Shown here one piece after another: positions 32,404 through 44,281 of a stretch of DNA of 64,000 nucleotides (positions are counted from its first letter, which is position 1; the number at the start of each line of letters is the position of its first letter). The notes beneath the pieces are model-generated. The model was given only the letters and a program-made list of their open reading frames with translations. It searched no databases and was not told where the DNA came from. Made by a program: the position numbers and the translations under genes. Origin of the DNA: Odontesthes bonariensis (Eukaryota; Chordata; Actinopteri; Atheriniformes; Atherinopsidae); NCBI RefSeq assembly GCF_027942865.1, contig NC_134509.1:27226197-27290196 (forward strand), given 5' to 3'.

Positions 32404-34963
32404 ACACTCATGCGCGCTCTCTCTTTACACTTGGTGATGCCCTGGTGCCCCTCGTGCAGGCGGTTGAGAATGTCGTGTCTCAGGCTGTGCGGGATGACTA
32501 TGCGCTCACCGTACAGCACCAGTCCTTTTGAGACAGACAAGCTGTTTCCCCACTGGTGGTAAGCTTTGGCTTGGACTGGAACACTACTCACGTGGGCTGG
32601 CCAGCCTTGCGCCACCAGGTTGCTGACCACCTGGAGTTCGTAATCCGTGCTCGTCTCCTGCTTGATCCACTCCAGTTTCGATGGGGATACTGGCCAGGCG
32701 GTGTGTGCTGCATTTTCAAAAGCTGTCACATCACAGATTAGTTCTGACACTTCACTTTGTACTGCTGGTAACGGTTGTCTGGAAAGTGTGTCTGCTACAG
32801 TCAGTGTTTTACCAGGTACATATTCTGCTGTGGGGTTGTACTTCATCATACGCATGAGTAAGCGTTGGCATTGCAGAGGAACTGTGTCGAGATCTTTGTT
32901 GTTGATCAGTGGAACTAATGGCTTGTGGTCTGTGTGCACTGTGAAACTCTCTAGGCCATACAGATACTGGGAGAACCTCTCACATGCCCAAACAGCTGCC
33001 AGGCACTCTTTTTCTATTTGCGCATAGCGCGTCTCAGAGTCAGTTAGTGTCCGAGAACAGAATGCTACTGGTTTTAGTCCATCATCATGCCTCTGCAGCA
33101 GCACGGCGCCTAGCCCATAGCTGCTGGCATCAGCGCTCACTATTGTTGGCTTGTTGATGTCATAGAATGACAGTGTGGGTGCTGTGCAAACGAGTCTTTT
33201 TACCTTGCTGAAGGCCTTGGCTTGGGCTGTGTCCCAGGACCACACAGCGTTGTTCTTCAGCAGATCGTTGAGGGATTTTGCTGTCGCTGACAGACTCGGC
33301 AGGTACCTGCCCAGGTACTGAACCATACCCAGGAACCTCCGCAGCTCGGGCACGTCGCTCGGCGCTGGCATCTCCATGATGGCACTGACCTTTGATGGAT
33401 CGGGTCGAATGCCCTTCTGATCGATGCAGTGCCCCAGGTATGTCAGCTGTCTCTGGCGCAGGTGACACTTGTCCTCATTGAGCTTTAGGCCTGCGTCCTT
33501 CAGGATGCGTAGGGCTGCCTGCAGTCGCTCCTCATGTTGGCCCTCGTCAGCACCATGGACAAGGATGTCGTCCATGAATACCTCAACGCCCTCCAAGTCG
33601 CGGAGCAGCACTGACATCTCCCTTTGGAATAGCTCGGAGGCGCTGGAGATTCCAAAAGGGAGCCGCTTGAAGTAGTACCCTCCCATGGGTGTGATGAAGG
33701 TGGTGAGCATCGCCGTCTCTGGGTCCAGTGGTGTCTGCCAAAACCCACTGGCGGCGTCTAGGAGGGAGAACACCCGAGAGTCTGTCAGCCTCGGCAGGAT
33801 GTCATCTACGGTGGGCAGGACATACCTCTCCCTCTTAACTGCGGTGTTCAGGCGATTGAGGTCGACGCAGATTCTCGCCTCGCCATTCTTTTTGGGAACC
33901 GGGACCATGGGTGTGCACCACTCCGTCGGCTCCTTGACCTCCTCAATGACGCCACACTGCAGCATCCTCTTCAGCTCAGCCTTGACTTTGGGGAAAAGAG
34001 GAGCAGACACCCGCCTAGCACGGCTCACGCTGTAGGGAATAGCGTTCTCTTTTAGGTGGATTTTCACGGGTTTTACTTTGAGTGAGCCCAGCTCTGTGTC
34101 GAACGTGCTCTGTACCTCATTTAGCCTCTTCACCAGCCCCATCGCCTCTGCCACATTGCGCCCCAGCAAGTTACTTCCCTGTGTTCTAATAACATGAATA
34201 CTGAATTTGTACAGCTGACCCGAGTACTTCACTGTCGTGTTGAACATTCCTAAGCAATCCAGTCTGCCTCCCGGGCTCTGGAGGGATGTGGTGTTTTTGG
34301 CTAGCGCTGGTCGGGGTTTTAATCGGCGATGTGTATCTTCCGATATGACGGTAGTGTCGGCCCCTGTATCGATCTTAAACTCTACTCGGGTCTGAATTAT
34401 TCGCAGCTTTACAGTCCATGGGGTGGTGGAGTCGGTAACGGTACAGGCGGCTTTGATTTCGCCGAGAAAGTACCCATTGTCTCCGCTTGCCTCGTACTCT
34501 GCCCCCATGTTAACAAGCTCGTTGAGTTTGGCTGACCGGCATACGGTTGCAAAATGCCCCACTTTTTGGTAATTTCTGCACGTAGCGTTCACCGCTTTAC
34601 ACTGTGCCTGTGTGTGGTAGTCTTTGCCACACCTAAAACATTTTTTTCCTTGCCCCCCCGGCGGTTGGAAACGGTTGGTTCCAGGCTGCTGCCACCCCCT
34701 CGAGCCAGAGTGATGGTTCTGAGCTCGAGATTGTCTCCTAGCAACTTCGCTGAGGTAGCTAGCCTCTGAGGAGCTAACTGTAGCCTGCTGGCTAACTTGA
34801 CTCTTGATTTTCTCCGATTGCCGCACCATTTCAACGGCCATTTCCAGTGTTAGGTCGGCTGTCAGTTGCAGTTTTTCGGATAATTCTTTATCGAGGATCC
34901 CTATGACCAGCTTGTCACGGATATTCTCAAATTTGACTGACCCAAACTGACAAGTTTCTGCCA
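32373..34963 (-). pseudogene. Gypsy gag end, protease, RT, RNase H (open frame)
   Basis: An open frame of 877 codons (32373-35006; the first 14 codons belong to the adjoining hAT end). Seen in order: zinc knuckle C-X2-C-X4-H-X4-C at residues 123-136, and a second knuckle whose second Cys is Tyr; aspartic protease DTGA at 213-216; reverse transcriptase with FMDD at 477-480; RNase H with SADASSYGLGAVL and TDHKPL; and the HX3H part of the integrase zinc domain (HEGHQG). It stops within the integrase just after VWWPGL, where homology shifts to another frame. Gag, protease and pol lie in one frame here. Confidence 0.9.
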
Positions 34964-35855
34964 CAGGGCTCTCAAGTCTCACGCAATGAGCGTGAGACAC
35001 ACGCATTTCAACAAGTTCACACGCTCACACGCCACACATGCTATTTCTCACACTGAGAAATGATCAACTTCGTCGCACAGAAATTCTAATGGCCTATACT
35101 ATAAACGAGTCAATGGCAGGTGCGCTCGTACAGCTCAGAACTATAGCTCTGGTATAGCAGTCTTGATTTAGCAACCCATCGGAAAATCACAAAATAGAAT
35201 TTCTCAGCCAATCAGAAAACAGAATTTCTTGTTGCCGGATGAGGTCTCAAATAGCTTTAAGCTGCAAGCACGCGTTCCATGAATGCCCAGCGGACATAAC
35301 CTTTATGGTCTGAATGCGTGCAGAAGTTGTAGACGAGCTGGAGGTGGAAGAGAACCGTCAGGATCTTCAGCAGGTCATATCTTCATTTATTTTAATCTTT
35401 TGTTAGTTACCATAGTTTTCCTACTCCTTGTAAAAGACCAATACCTGCCGATTAAAGTGTTCATTGGAGTAGTAGGCCTAAATATTCAGCACACACTCTT
35501 TGACATGAGCAACTTAATGAAAAATGAAAAATATGTAGGAGTGTAATTAGGCTTCCGTGGTTAATTCTTTTCAAAGGTGACTGGTATGAGCAGGTTCCCA
35601 AGGCTATCTACAATTGCCAAACTGGTATTAGTTCTGCCACACTGAAATGCTGATGCAGAGAGGGTTTTTTCCATGGTGGGGCTCAATAAAACCAAGACCA
35701 GGAACACTTTGTTTCTGAATGGAACTCTGTCATCCATCATGACTGTGAAAATGGCTGACATTGAGCCACAGTGCTTTAAATGGGAGCCCCCAGTATCAGT
35801 CATCAAGCATCAAAATCTGCCACAAACACTTACAACAACACTCATAAAAAACTGA
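34964..35855 (+). mobile_element. hAT transposon remnant with hATC dimerisation domain
   Basis: The left end starts CAGGGCTCTCAAGTCTCACG at 34964, an hAT-type terminal repeat abutting gypsy gag, followed by a short stem at 34977-34997. A frame from about 35560 to 35855 reads as the C-terminal dimerisation domain of hAT transposases (FPRLSTIAKLVLVLP, then NADAERVFS, NKTKTRN, CFKWEPP). One in-frame TGA lies just before NADAERVFS, where Ser is expected. The N-terminal DDE part is missing, and no matching right terminal repeat was found. Confidence 0.7.
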
Positions 35856-36285
35856 ACTTTGCATAACTAAAACAATTTCTTTTAAAATATAGCAGAATTT
35901 AGTGTAAAAGTGAAGATTTGTGATTTTGGTATAAATAAAACAATTGTTCTTTAGCCAGTTTATGGTGATGGAATACTGCAAGGGACCAGCCCCCCCCCCA
36001 AAAAAAAACAAAAAACGAAAGAACCAATGTTGAATAAATGTTTGTATTAATCCATTTAAGAGCGTCACAGACAGTTACTAAGTCGGTTGTCACTTCAAAC
36101 AGAACGTACGAATCAGAATGAGACTACCCATGTTATTATCTTAACAGTTTTCCTCTCTGAACTGTAACTTAAACAAGTTAAACCAATCAAAGAGGTGGTT
36201 CCCTGAATTCGAGGTTTAAGGTTTATTTGAGACAGTGAGAACGTCTTAGAAATCCTTATATTTGATACATATATATATGCCCCAT

Positions 36286-36622
36286 AACGCTACACAGTTC
36301 TGGTTGCCACCGTGGGTTCTCCCAACACATGCACAGAGACCACGTCTTAAGTGTAATTGTATTTATTCAAGATGACCAAGGTTCACAGGGAGAAGCAGGA
36401 GACGATCGCCGACTTCTCCGTTTCTCTGGCTTTCGCCCGTTCTGCCGTTTCTTGTCCTGGTCATCTCAGGGTTCTCCTCCTCTGCCTGGACCAGCACACT
36501 ACTGATAAAGGGGAGAATGATTAGCCGACGATGTGCAGGTGTGCCAATCATCTCCCCTCCCACTGTCCTCTGAGCCCTTCCCACCTCTCCTCTGCACCTG
36601 ATGCACCACGCCCCCTCCACAA
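36286..36622 (-). repeat. LTR-like sequence
   Basis: On the - strand the segment starts TGTGGAGGGGGCGTGG, has an AATAAA before a short GT-rich stretch, and ends near GTGGCAACCAGAACTG. This looks like an LTR, but no target duplication or second copy was found, so the borders are uncertain. Confidence 0.35.
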
Positions 36623-37133
36623 TGGCCTGTTTTTTAAATGTTATTTACTCTTATTGGCTTCTTACTTGTAAAGATTCAATAGCACTCAGAGACATGAGCA
36701 AAGTTCCTATGAACTTGAGAAAAAAGTTATCTTCTCTTAACCTGGTTAAACTGTTTCAGCCTTCACCACCTTGTAGCCTGTGAGTGTGAGGGGAGAAGCA
36801 GCAGCACAGCATGAAAATTTTTTTTCCTTTCCATTTGGTACGCGGCCCTTGCAAAAAAAGATAATACTTACATGCTGCACCAAGCATTGATGGTGCTGTT
36901 ATTTGTTCAATGTAAAAGCTACGTTAGTCCAACTTAGTAAGAAAAGTTAGTACAACCAAGTAAGACCAACAATACATAACTGAGGGTTCCTCCATGTAGC
37001 TACTATAAAAAATAATACTTTCTGAATCAAAGGCGAAAGGTTTTTAGAAAAGAACAATGTATTTCTGTAAAGCTGTCAACTCAGTTTAATTAAAATTGTT
37101 GAGGAAATATCATCTAATTTGAATAGATGCATA

Positions 37134-37177
<44 letters not shown>

Positions 37178-37230
37178 CCCCTCTTTTTGGTTTAGATCAC
37201 CGTTTAAATGCAAGCTTCATTAGATACACA
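36623..37230. other. Intergenic with a (TA)n tract
   Basis: No gene recognised. A pure TA microsatellite of about 18 units lies at 37139-37175. Confidence 0.6.
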
Positions 37231-37565
37231 TGACAAAAGCCAAAAAAACAAAAGTAAGACATTTTTATTTTATACTTTCTCATAACAAAGTAACAAATCT
37301 CAAAAGAGTTTGGATGGGTCAACAAAGGGCTGGAAAAGTAAATAGTACTAAAAAGAAACAGTTAGACATTGTTGCAAACAATTAGAATAATTAGCAACAG
37401 GTCTAACAAGAAGAGACAGTCATTCAAAAGTATATTGGCAGAGGCTCAGGAATCTGAAAAAAAAACTACATCTACAAATTGTGGAACGGTTGGAATAATA
37501 TTCCTCAACATTGAACTGTGAAGATTTTGAAAAATCGATTTACATCTACAAATAAATAAGGAGAA
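37231..37565. mobile_element. Fragment of the Tc1-like repeat family
   Basis: Words such as CAACAAAGGGCTGGAAAAGTAA, AGCAACAGGTCTAACAAG and CAAATTGTGGAACG resemble the pieces at 25690 and 62455. No coding sequence. Confidence 0.4.
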
Positions 37566-37764
37566 ATCGACTGAAAAGTTTTAGTTTCCTCTGATTCAGT
37601 CAATCACAGCTCTTTTAAAGTCTCGCCACAGTGTTTCCAGGTTTTATTTGTAATTTTTTTAATCATACCTTGGAGGACACCGTTCAGTCACATGTGGTTA
37701 TTATTTGCCAGATCACACCACAAACCGCTGTTGATTTGTATGATTTAATCTCTGCCCATTCAGA

Positions 37765-37900
37765 CATCCATCCATCCATCCATCCATTTTCTATACCCGC
37801 TGAATCTGTCAGTCGGGTCGCGGGGGGGCTTGAGCCTATCCCAGCGGTAATCGAGCGAGAGGCAGAGTACGTCCTGGACAGGCCGCCAGTCCCATTCAGA
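37765..37900 (-). repeat. Dispersed teleost repeat with (CATC)n end
   Basis: CATCCATCCATCCATTTTCT is followed by GGTCGCGGGGG and CCTGGACAGGCCGCCAGTCC. This is the reverse orientation of the copy at 57085-57300, which ends in GATGG units. Confidence 0.7.
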
Positions 37901-38079
37901 CACAATTCACAAATTTGTTTCCATTCCCCTTTAAGTGCATCAAGTCTTGTTTCAAACAGGCAAAACCACATAAAGGAAGTTTCTATTCTTTTTCAAATCA
38001 GTGGAATGGAATTCCAAATTGTTTGGCCTACAACCCTTCTCAGATTGATGGGCTGCAACAATTGCTTCCCCAAGATCAC

Positions 38080-40540
38080 AGATGTTAACTGATTTTAACC
38101 ATTTTACCTTGACCGGGGATTTTAACATTTACATAGATAATATGACAGATGGTAATGCCAAAGAATTTTCTTCTGTGCTGGACATGTTTGGTTTGTGTCA
38201 ACATGTAACAGAACCAACCCACCTTCGAGGTCACATTCTGGACCTAGTCATTTCTAAAGGTGTTGATATTTCTTCTGTTGTGGTTATTGATTCGGCCCTG
38301 TCTGACCATTTTTGTATTTTATTTGATTTATTTATCACTCAGAATGTTCAAACAACCAGCTTCTCAGTTAAGAAGAGGTAAATTAATGAGAACACAAGTG
38401 CTCAGTTTAAGGAGGCCATAGCTATGTTCCCAACAATCAGCGCAGAGTCTGTTGAAGGATTGCTGGATTATTTCAACTTAAAAATTTTGAATGTAATGGA
38501 AGCTGTTGCACCGATAAGAATCAAGAGCACCTTGCTCAAACAGAAAACCCCATGGAGAAACACCACTTTTCAAAAACCTGAAAAGAGAATGCAGGAAAGC
38601 TGAACGGAGGAAATGGAGGAAAACAAAGCTTCAGATTCACTATGAGCTGTACAAACAAAGCCTGCGTAGTTATAACAATAAGCTGTGCAAGGCCAGACAG
38701 CTGCATTTATCTGAAATGATTAATAAGAATGTCAACAATTCTCAAACTCTGTTTGCTATGGCTGAAAAACTCACAAATCCTCCTAAACAGTCAAACCCAG
38801 ACCTCCTCTCCACTGAGAAATGCAACGAATTTGCCGACTTTTTTGGCCAAAAAATCAAAACGATTAGACAAAACATTCACGTAACACAGACAAACAAGAA
38901 AATTCACTAAAGACAGCTGCCATTAGGCCACTCCTAAAGAAGAGAACTCTAGACGCCTCTATGATGAACAACTACAGACCTGTCTCTAACCTCTCTTTTA
39001 TATCTAAGATTATTGAGAAAGTTGTATTTAACCAGCTCAACGACTTTCTGAATGAAAGTGGAAGTCTTGATAACTTTCAATCAGGCTTCAGACGTCATCA
39101 CAGCACTGAAACAGCTCTGGTCAAAGTGTTAAACGACATCAGGTTGAATACTGATTCTGGTAATGTTTCAGTCCTGGTTCTGTTGGACTTCAGCGCTGCG
39201 TTGGACACTGTAGATCACAGAATCCTGTTGCACAGGCTGGAAAACTGGGTTGGACTTTCTGGAGCGGTCCTTAACTGGTTCAGGTCCTACTTAGAAGACC
39301 GGAGTTATTTTGTTATAATTGGCAGCTATGAATCTGAGCGAGTGGCCATGACTTGTGGAGTCCCCCAGGGGTCAATTCTTGGACCTCTTCTGTTTAACTT
39401 GTATATGCTCCCTTTGGGTCATATATTGCAGAACTTTAACATCAATTATCACAGTTATGCAGACGATACACAACTTTATGTGTCTCTGTCACCGGACGAC
39501 TGCAGCCCAGCAGACGTACTGTTTCAGTGTCTGGAGGAAATAAACACCTGGATGAGAGACAATTTTCTACAATTAAATGAAGACAAAACTGAGATACTCT
39601 GTTTGGGAGCAAAGAGAAGAGGGTCAGCGTTGGTAAATATCTTGAGACTCGGGCCCTTACAATCACTGACCAGGTTCGTAACCTTTGAGTGTTGATAGAC
39701 TCAGATCTGACTTTCAGCAGCCACATCAAAGCTGTCACCAAGGCAGCTTTTTACCACCTCAGAAATATCAAGAGAATTAAAGGTTTCCTCTCCCAAAAAG
39801 ACCAGGATGCATTCATCTCCAGTAGACTCGATTATCAAAAAAAAAATCAAAATCAAATTTATTTATATAGCACATTTCATGTACAAACAGTTCAAAGTGC
39901 TGTTTGTACATTACTGTAATGCTCTTTTAACTGGACTTCCCAAAAAGAGCATTAAACATCTGCAGCTCATCCATAACGCTGCTGTTAGAGTTTTAACCCG
40001 GACTAAGAGATCTGAACACATCACACCAGTTTTAAAATCTTTACACTGGCTTCCAGTCAGTCACAAAATATATTTTAAAAGCCTGCTGATGGTTTACAAA
40101 TCCCAGAACGGTTTAGGGCCAAAATACATCTGTGATATGTTCAGAGAATATAAACCCAGCAGAGCTCTTAGATCCAAGGACTCAGGTCAGCTGGTCCAGT
40201 CCAGAGTCCAGACTAAACATGGAGAAGCAGCATTTAGCTGTTATGCTGCAAACAAGTGCAAACTGCCAGTGGAGATTAAACCTTCACCAAATGTAGACAT
40301 TTTTAAATCCAGGTTAAAGACATTTCTGTTCTCATGTGTCTATGCATGAAATATCTTTTAACTTATCTAGACTGTTGCTTGTTTTTAAATTCATTTAAAT
40401 TATTTTATTTGTTTCTCTTTATATTCTTTTATGTATTTTTAATGCTTCTTCCACTCCCTGCTGCAATGCTTTTATTTTATGCAAAGCACTTTGAATTGTT
40501 TGTACATGAAATGTGCTATATAAATAAATTTGATTTGATG
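38080..40540 (+). mobile_element. LINE (L2-like), 5'-truncated, endonuclease and RT
   Basis: Frame 38082-38381 holds the end of an apurinic-type endonuclease (LTGDFNIYID, then SDHFCILF). Frame 38961-39695 is the reverse transcriptase (NNYRPVSNLSF, HHSTETAL, DFSAALDTVD, GVPQGSILGPLLF, and the catalytic YADD in SYADDTQLY). Frame 39807-40349 is the C-terminal tail. Several frameshifts and stops between these frames inactivate it. The 3' end (40490-40540) has the CTATATAAATAAATTTGATT tail. A short inverted piece of its own tail interrupts it at 39836-39909. Confidence 0.85.
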
Positions 40541-40738
40541 TCTTTCCTTGGCATTGTGTTTGCGCCTACTGAAATCACCAGAGCAGTAAACTGAATAAAC
40601 CTATGCAGCCTTTGTCTCCAGTAGTGTGTTCTGAGATGTTTTAAATGGAGCTTAGAAAAACTAGACAGACCCATTGTACGGTAAAACAAGAAATTACTTG
40701 AATAAATCAAAACTTTAGTTCACCCCAGTAACAGCAAG

Positions 40739-41631
40739 TTAAAGTGATACTCCGGAGTAGATTCAACCTGGGGTCATTTGAACCGTGATCTCCAGCCAAG
40801 TAGCCCACCCGCAGTTTTTTCGATATTGGCTGAACATCAGCTGAGTTACAGAGTTATCCCGAATACGGACCAGGATCCATTAACAAGGGTTAATGGATCC
40901 TGGTCCGTATCTCCAAAATTACCACACTAAAATCACATGCCATGACACCAAACTTCTACAGTAGTACAAATATGGTCTGTACTCACCAAACGATGCATTT
41001 GGAAGTTTGAAAATAGTCCAGGAGTTAATTATTATCAACACAAGCCTGATAGCTTCTCTGCAGCTAAAGCTGCGTCGACGTCACTTCAGAGAGCTGGGAG
41101 CTTCAAAATAAGATGAAGGTTGATCTACTACTGTAGACAACAAAGCAAGGCTGCTCAGTTTCTCCATTGATAAAATAACTTCACAACTCTACAACATAAA
41201 AATTCATAAAAAAACATGTAGAATATAGCATATACTTTGTTGTCTACAGTAGTAGATCAACCCTCATCTTACTTTGAAGCTCCCAGCTCTCTGAAGTGAC
41301 GTCGACGCAGCTTTAGCTGCAGAGAAGCTATCAGGCTTGTGTTGATAATAATAAACTCCTGGACTATTTTCAAACTTCCAAATGCATCGTTTGGTGAGTA
41401 CAGACCATATTTGTACTACTGTAGAAGTTTGGTGTCATGGCATGTGATTTTAGTGTGGTAATTTTGGAGATACGGACCAGGATCCATTAACCCTTGTACG
41501 AAGCTATTCGGGATAACTCTTTAACTCAGCTGATGTTCAGCCAATATCGAAAAAACAGCGGGTGGGCTACTTGGCTGGATATCACGGTTCAAATGACCCC
41601 AGGTTGAATCTACTCCGGAGTATCACTTTAA
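40739..41631. mobile_element. TTAA-flanked long palindromic element
   Basis: TTAA at 40739-40742, then AGTGATACTCCGGAGTAG; the reverse complement ends at 41627, followed by TTAA at 41628-41631. The arms run about 40743-41145 and 41241-41627 and are almost perfect reverse complements, with a loop of about 95 bases. The left arm has a second, nested hairpin at 40864-40910. No transposase. Its ends resemble those of the element at 1480-2313 (TTAAAG..., ACTCCGG, CATTTGAA). Confidence 0.8.
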
Positions 41632-44150
41632 GATAGTAGTGTTTGCAACATAAGTATTTGCTATGTCAGTGAAATTTCCAGTAACCTGGTCTACAGATGA
41701 TACCTTTTGCCAGCCAATGTAAACAGTGTCCAGGACTATGATGAAAAGATATATTGATTGAACACTGGACTTTAGTCAAGGTAATTAATGTGTCACCAAT
41801 TATTTGTACACTGAAGCTAAAGAAAAATCTAGAAATTTGGCTTTCTGTTATTTTCAACTTTACCAAACTTGGTAAACAGAAATGTTGACAAACTCAAACA
41901 ACATTTGTGGTAAACTGCATAAACTACTCAATTGCATTAAAAACTCTGGCATTCACATTTGTGAATCAAATTTCAAGAGTTTCAGTGTGTTGAGGATCAT
42001 ATCTGTCAGGGGAATGATTTAGTTGGAGCATGATATTCATTGAATCAACAGCTTACCTTTTAGAGTCGCTTCAGTACATAAGTGGATTTTATCAGACTTG
42101 TTCCACCGGCCAGCTTTAACTTTATGTACTTCACTACACTTATACCTTTTAGACAAAGTTTCAATTTGAACCTCCCCACTTGTAACTGCTTTCTATAGAG
42201 GTGTTGAATTTCTTTCTGGAAGTCTATTCTTTCTCTCTTTTCTCTCTTTCTGATTGTTTCTCATTTTGCCTATAATTAATTTGTTAATGGAAAAGTATAA
42301 ATAAAAGTTGCAAATTTTGTTGTAGACCACCTTTGTATTTCATGTCTGTCAAATTAGTATTAACAGTGTACAGATATGTATAAATAATAACTTTGAATTT
42401 TATTTACAACTTAGTATGTTGAGCCACTCATTCCTCCAACAAGTCTTGTCTCTTCTGCAGATATATTAAGGGATTTAAACATCCTTAAAAATGGTACATT
42501 TATTAATTTAGGGATGACAGAAGATGATGTGATAAAAATAATAGAAATTATGAAAGCCCTCCAGCTTTTATGCAAGTGAGCCTTCCTTGTAAGGAGCTCT
42601 CAGGAGAGGCAACATGGATGGATACTCTTTACTAAATTTTACTGAAAAATACTTGATTTACTCCTAAAGGGAAATAATGTTATAGCAGTATAGATTATTA
42701 GAGAAACAATATGCAATTACAGAAAGGGAAAAATAAAATCAAAATGAAATATACAAAGAAACAATTAAATTACAAATAAATCCCAAGATTAGTGCTATCC
42801 CCAGCCTAATTGTTTAATGTGTGGCTTAAAATACTTTTACCTGAAACAGCTTGAATAAACAGATACACTGCAACTGCCAGACTGGTGTGCTCCAGCTGTG
42901 CTGATATCTCGGCTGAACGCTTGGCAAGATGTAACTTACATGAGAATGTAAGTCGTATAGTTTATCAATGTTGCTAACATAGTCGACAGCTGGAAAGACA
43001 TGGTAATATTTGCTGTCACCAGTGTGACACCACTGCTACGTTTCTCATGATTTTTAACTGTTTTAACCATGCTTGGCTGTATGGATAACAACGCATTTGA
43101 TGTGTTGTGACAGACTCAGAATGCAGATTTATTTTGGATGTACCTGGATTTTAAGGATATAATTGTGCTGAGGTATTATTCAGTATCTAATTGGTAGCAT
43201 GTTTCTCTTTACTTAAAGAAACACAAGAACAGTAGATATTGGTAAAGTAATGAGAAACTACTGAGGGATTATTGTTTCACTTAGCACATATTGAAAGTGG
43301 GACAGAAAACGGTGACGGAGTCTGCAAGCCAGACCTTTTGCTTTACTCGAGGGAGAAATAAAATCTTTGTCAAATTTTGCAGTGGCTTAGGCATGCTTTT
43401 TTTACAGATGATTATCCACTTCTTATAAATTTATGATTCACGAATATAGTATCTAACGGGTAGTTCAAAGTACCTGTTAGATTATATAATCCTGGATTAG
43501 GAGTTATAAGGAAAGTGATGATAACAAAGGCCTTAACTATCAGGCATTTCATCATTCACTCTTTCTAAGTGATGATGCTTTATTTTGTGCACTTTACTCT
43601 AAAATGTTACTGATAATACCAATTTAAATCCCTCTCGGGTGACATAGAGTAAAACAAATGTTTTTATTTTAATTGAATGGTTTTAGAATCTTGATCATTC
43701 TTGATAAATCGTGATTTTTTTTAATTATTATTACGGTGCTGTGATTTGCTGGCGACATGTCAAGGGTGTAACTCACCTCTCGTCCAATGGGATTTTTCTT
43801 TTTCATTATAAACATTTTATTTTATTCTGTGGTTCTTTTGTGCTGAGACTTATTGCATGTGTTCTTATGTTATTGTTTGATTAACTTTTACTGCAATCAG
43901 TGCATAATTTCTGGCTTTCCCTGTATAAATTAGATTTTTGGTAAAAGGTTATGATTTAGTTACATGAAATAGAATAACAACTAAATACAAATTATTAAGC
44001 GAACATAAAAAAACTGAGGCAGGTTTATAGTTTTTAGGAGTTTTTATACACTGTGACATTGGCACTTTTACCTCCTCACACCAGTAACGAACAGAAAGAA
44101 GGATTAAAGCAAGAAAGTATAGTTTTTATGTATCAATCGGAACTCGTCTA
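41632..44150. other. Intergenic, nothing recognised
   Basis: AT-rich sequence upstream of C3 copy B. No exon-like frame longer than about 65 codons, no repeat family recognised. Confidence 0.5.
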
Positions 44151-44151
44151 T

Positions 44152-44160
44152 TTCCCAGAA
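44152..44160. promoter_or_regulatory. STAT3/acute-phase-like site before C3 copy B
   Basis: TTCCCAGAA is a perfect TTC-N3-GAA site; its reverse complement TTCTGGGAA is the acute-phase element core known from alpha-2-macroglobulin. It lies 78 bases before the TATA-like box. An inverted CCAAT box (GATTGG) is at 44192-44197. Binding is inferred from the motif only. Confidence 0.45.
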
Positions 44161-44237
44161 AGAGATCGAAAACATTGTGAGGCTTGCTTTTGATTGGATG
44201 TGATCGGAGGCATAGGAGGAGCAAGCCACTGCATGTA

Positions 44238-44245
44238 GATAAAAG
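44238..44245 (+). promoter_or_regulatory. TATA-like box of C3 copy B
   Basis: GATAAAAG lies 37 bases before the first ATG and 55 bases before the second in-frame ATG at 44300. The distance to the second ATG matches copy A, where the box precedes the start by 56 bases. Confidence 0.6.
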
Positions 44246-44281
44246 AGTGTCACAGAGCGAAGTTCTACACTAACAGCAGAT

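Larger units (their letters stand above)
30686..34963 (-). mobile_element. Ty3/Gypsy LTR retrotransposon, 5' part missing
   Basis: Read on the - strand: end of gag with a CCHC knuckle, protease, reverse transcriptase, RNase H, integrase, a polypurine tract (30963-30974) and the 3' LTR (30686-30961). The gag start and 5' LTR are absent: gypsy homology stops at 34963, where an hAT terminal repeat begins. Coding is broken by one frameshift and one stop, so the copy is dead. Domain order (integrase last) places it in Ty3/Gypsy rather than Ty1/Copia. Confidence 0.9.

Noticed and set aside
35633..35642. TTCTGCCACA repeated near the hAT/Gypsy junction as a possible target duplication
   Set aside because: The second occurrence is inside the hATC coding region and is not next to a terminal repeat.
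37631..38092. 153-codon frame before the LINE
   Set aside because: It runs through a dispersed repeat with (CATC)n and shows no domain.
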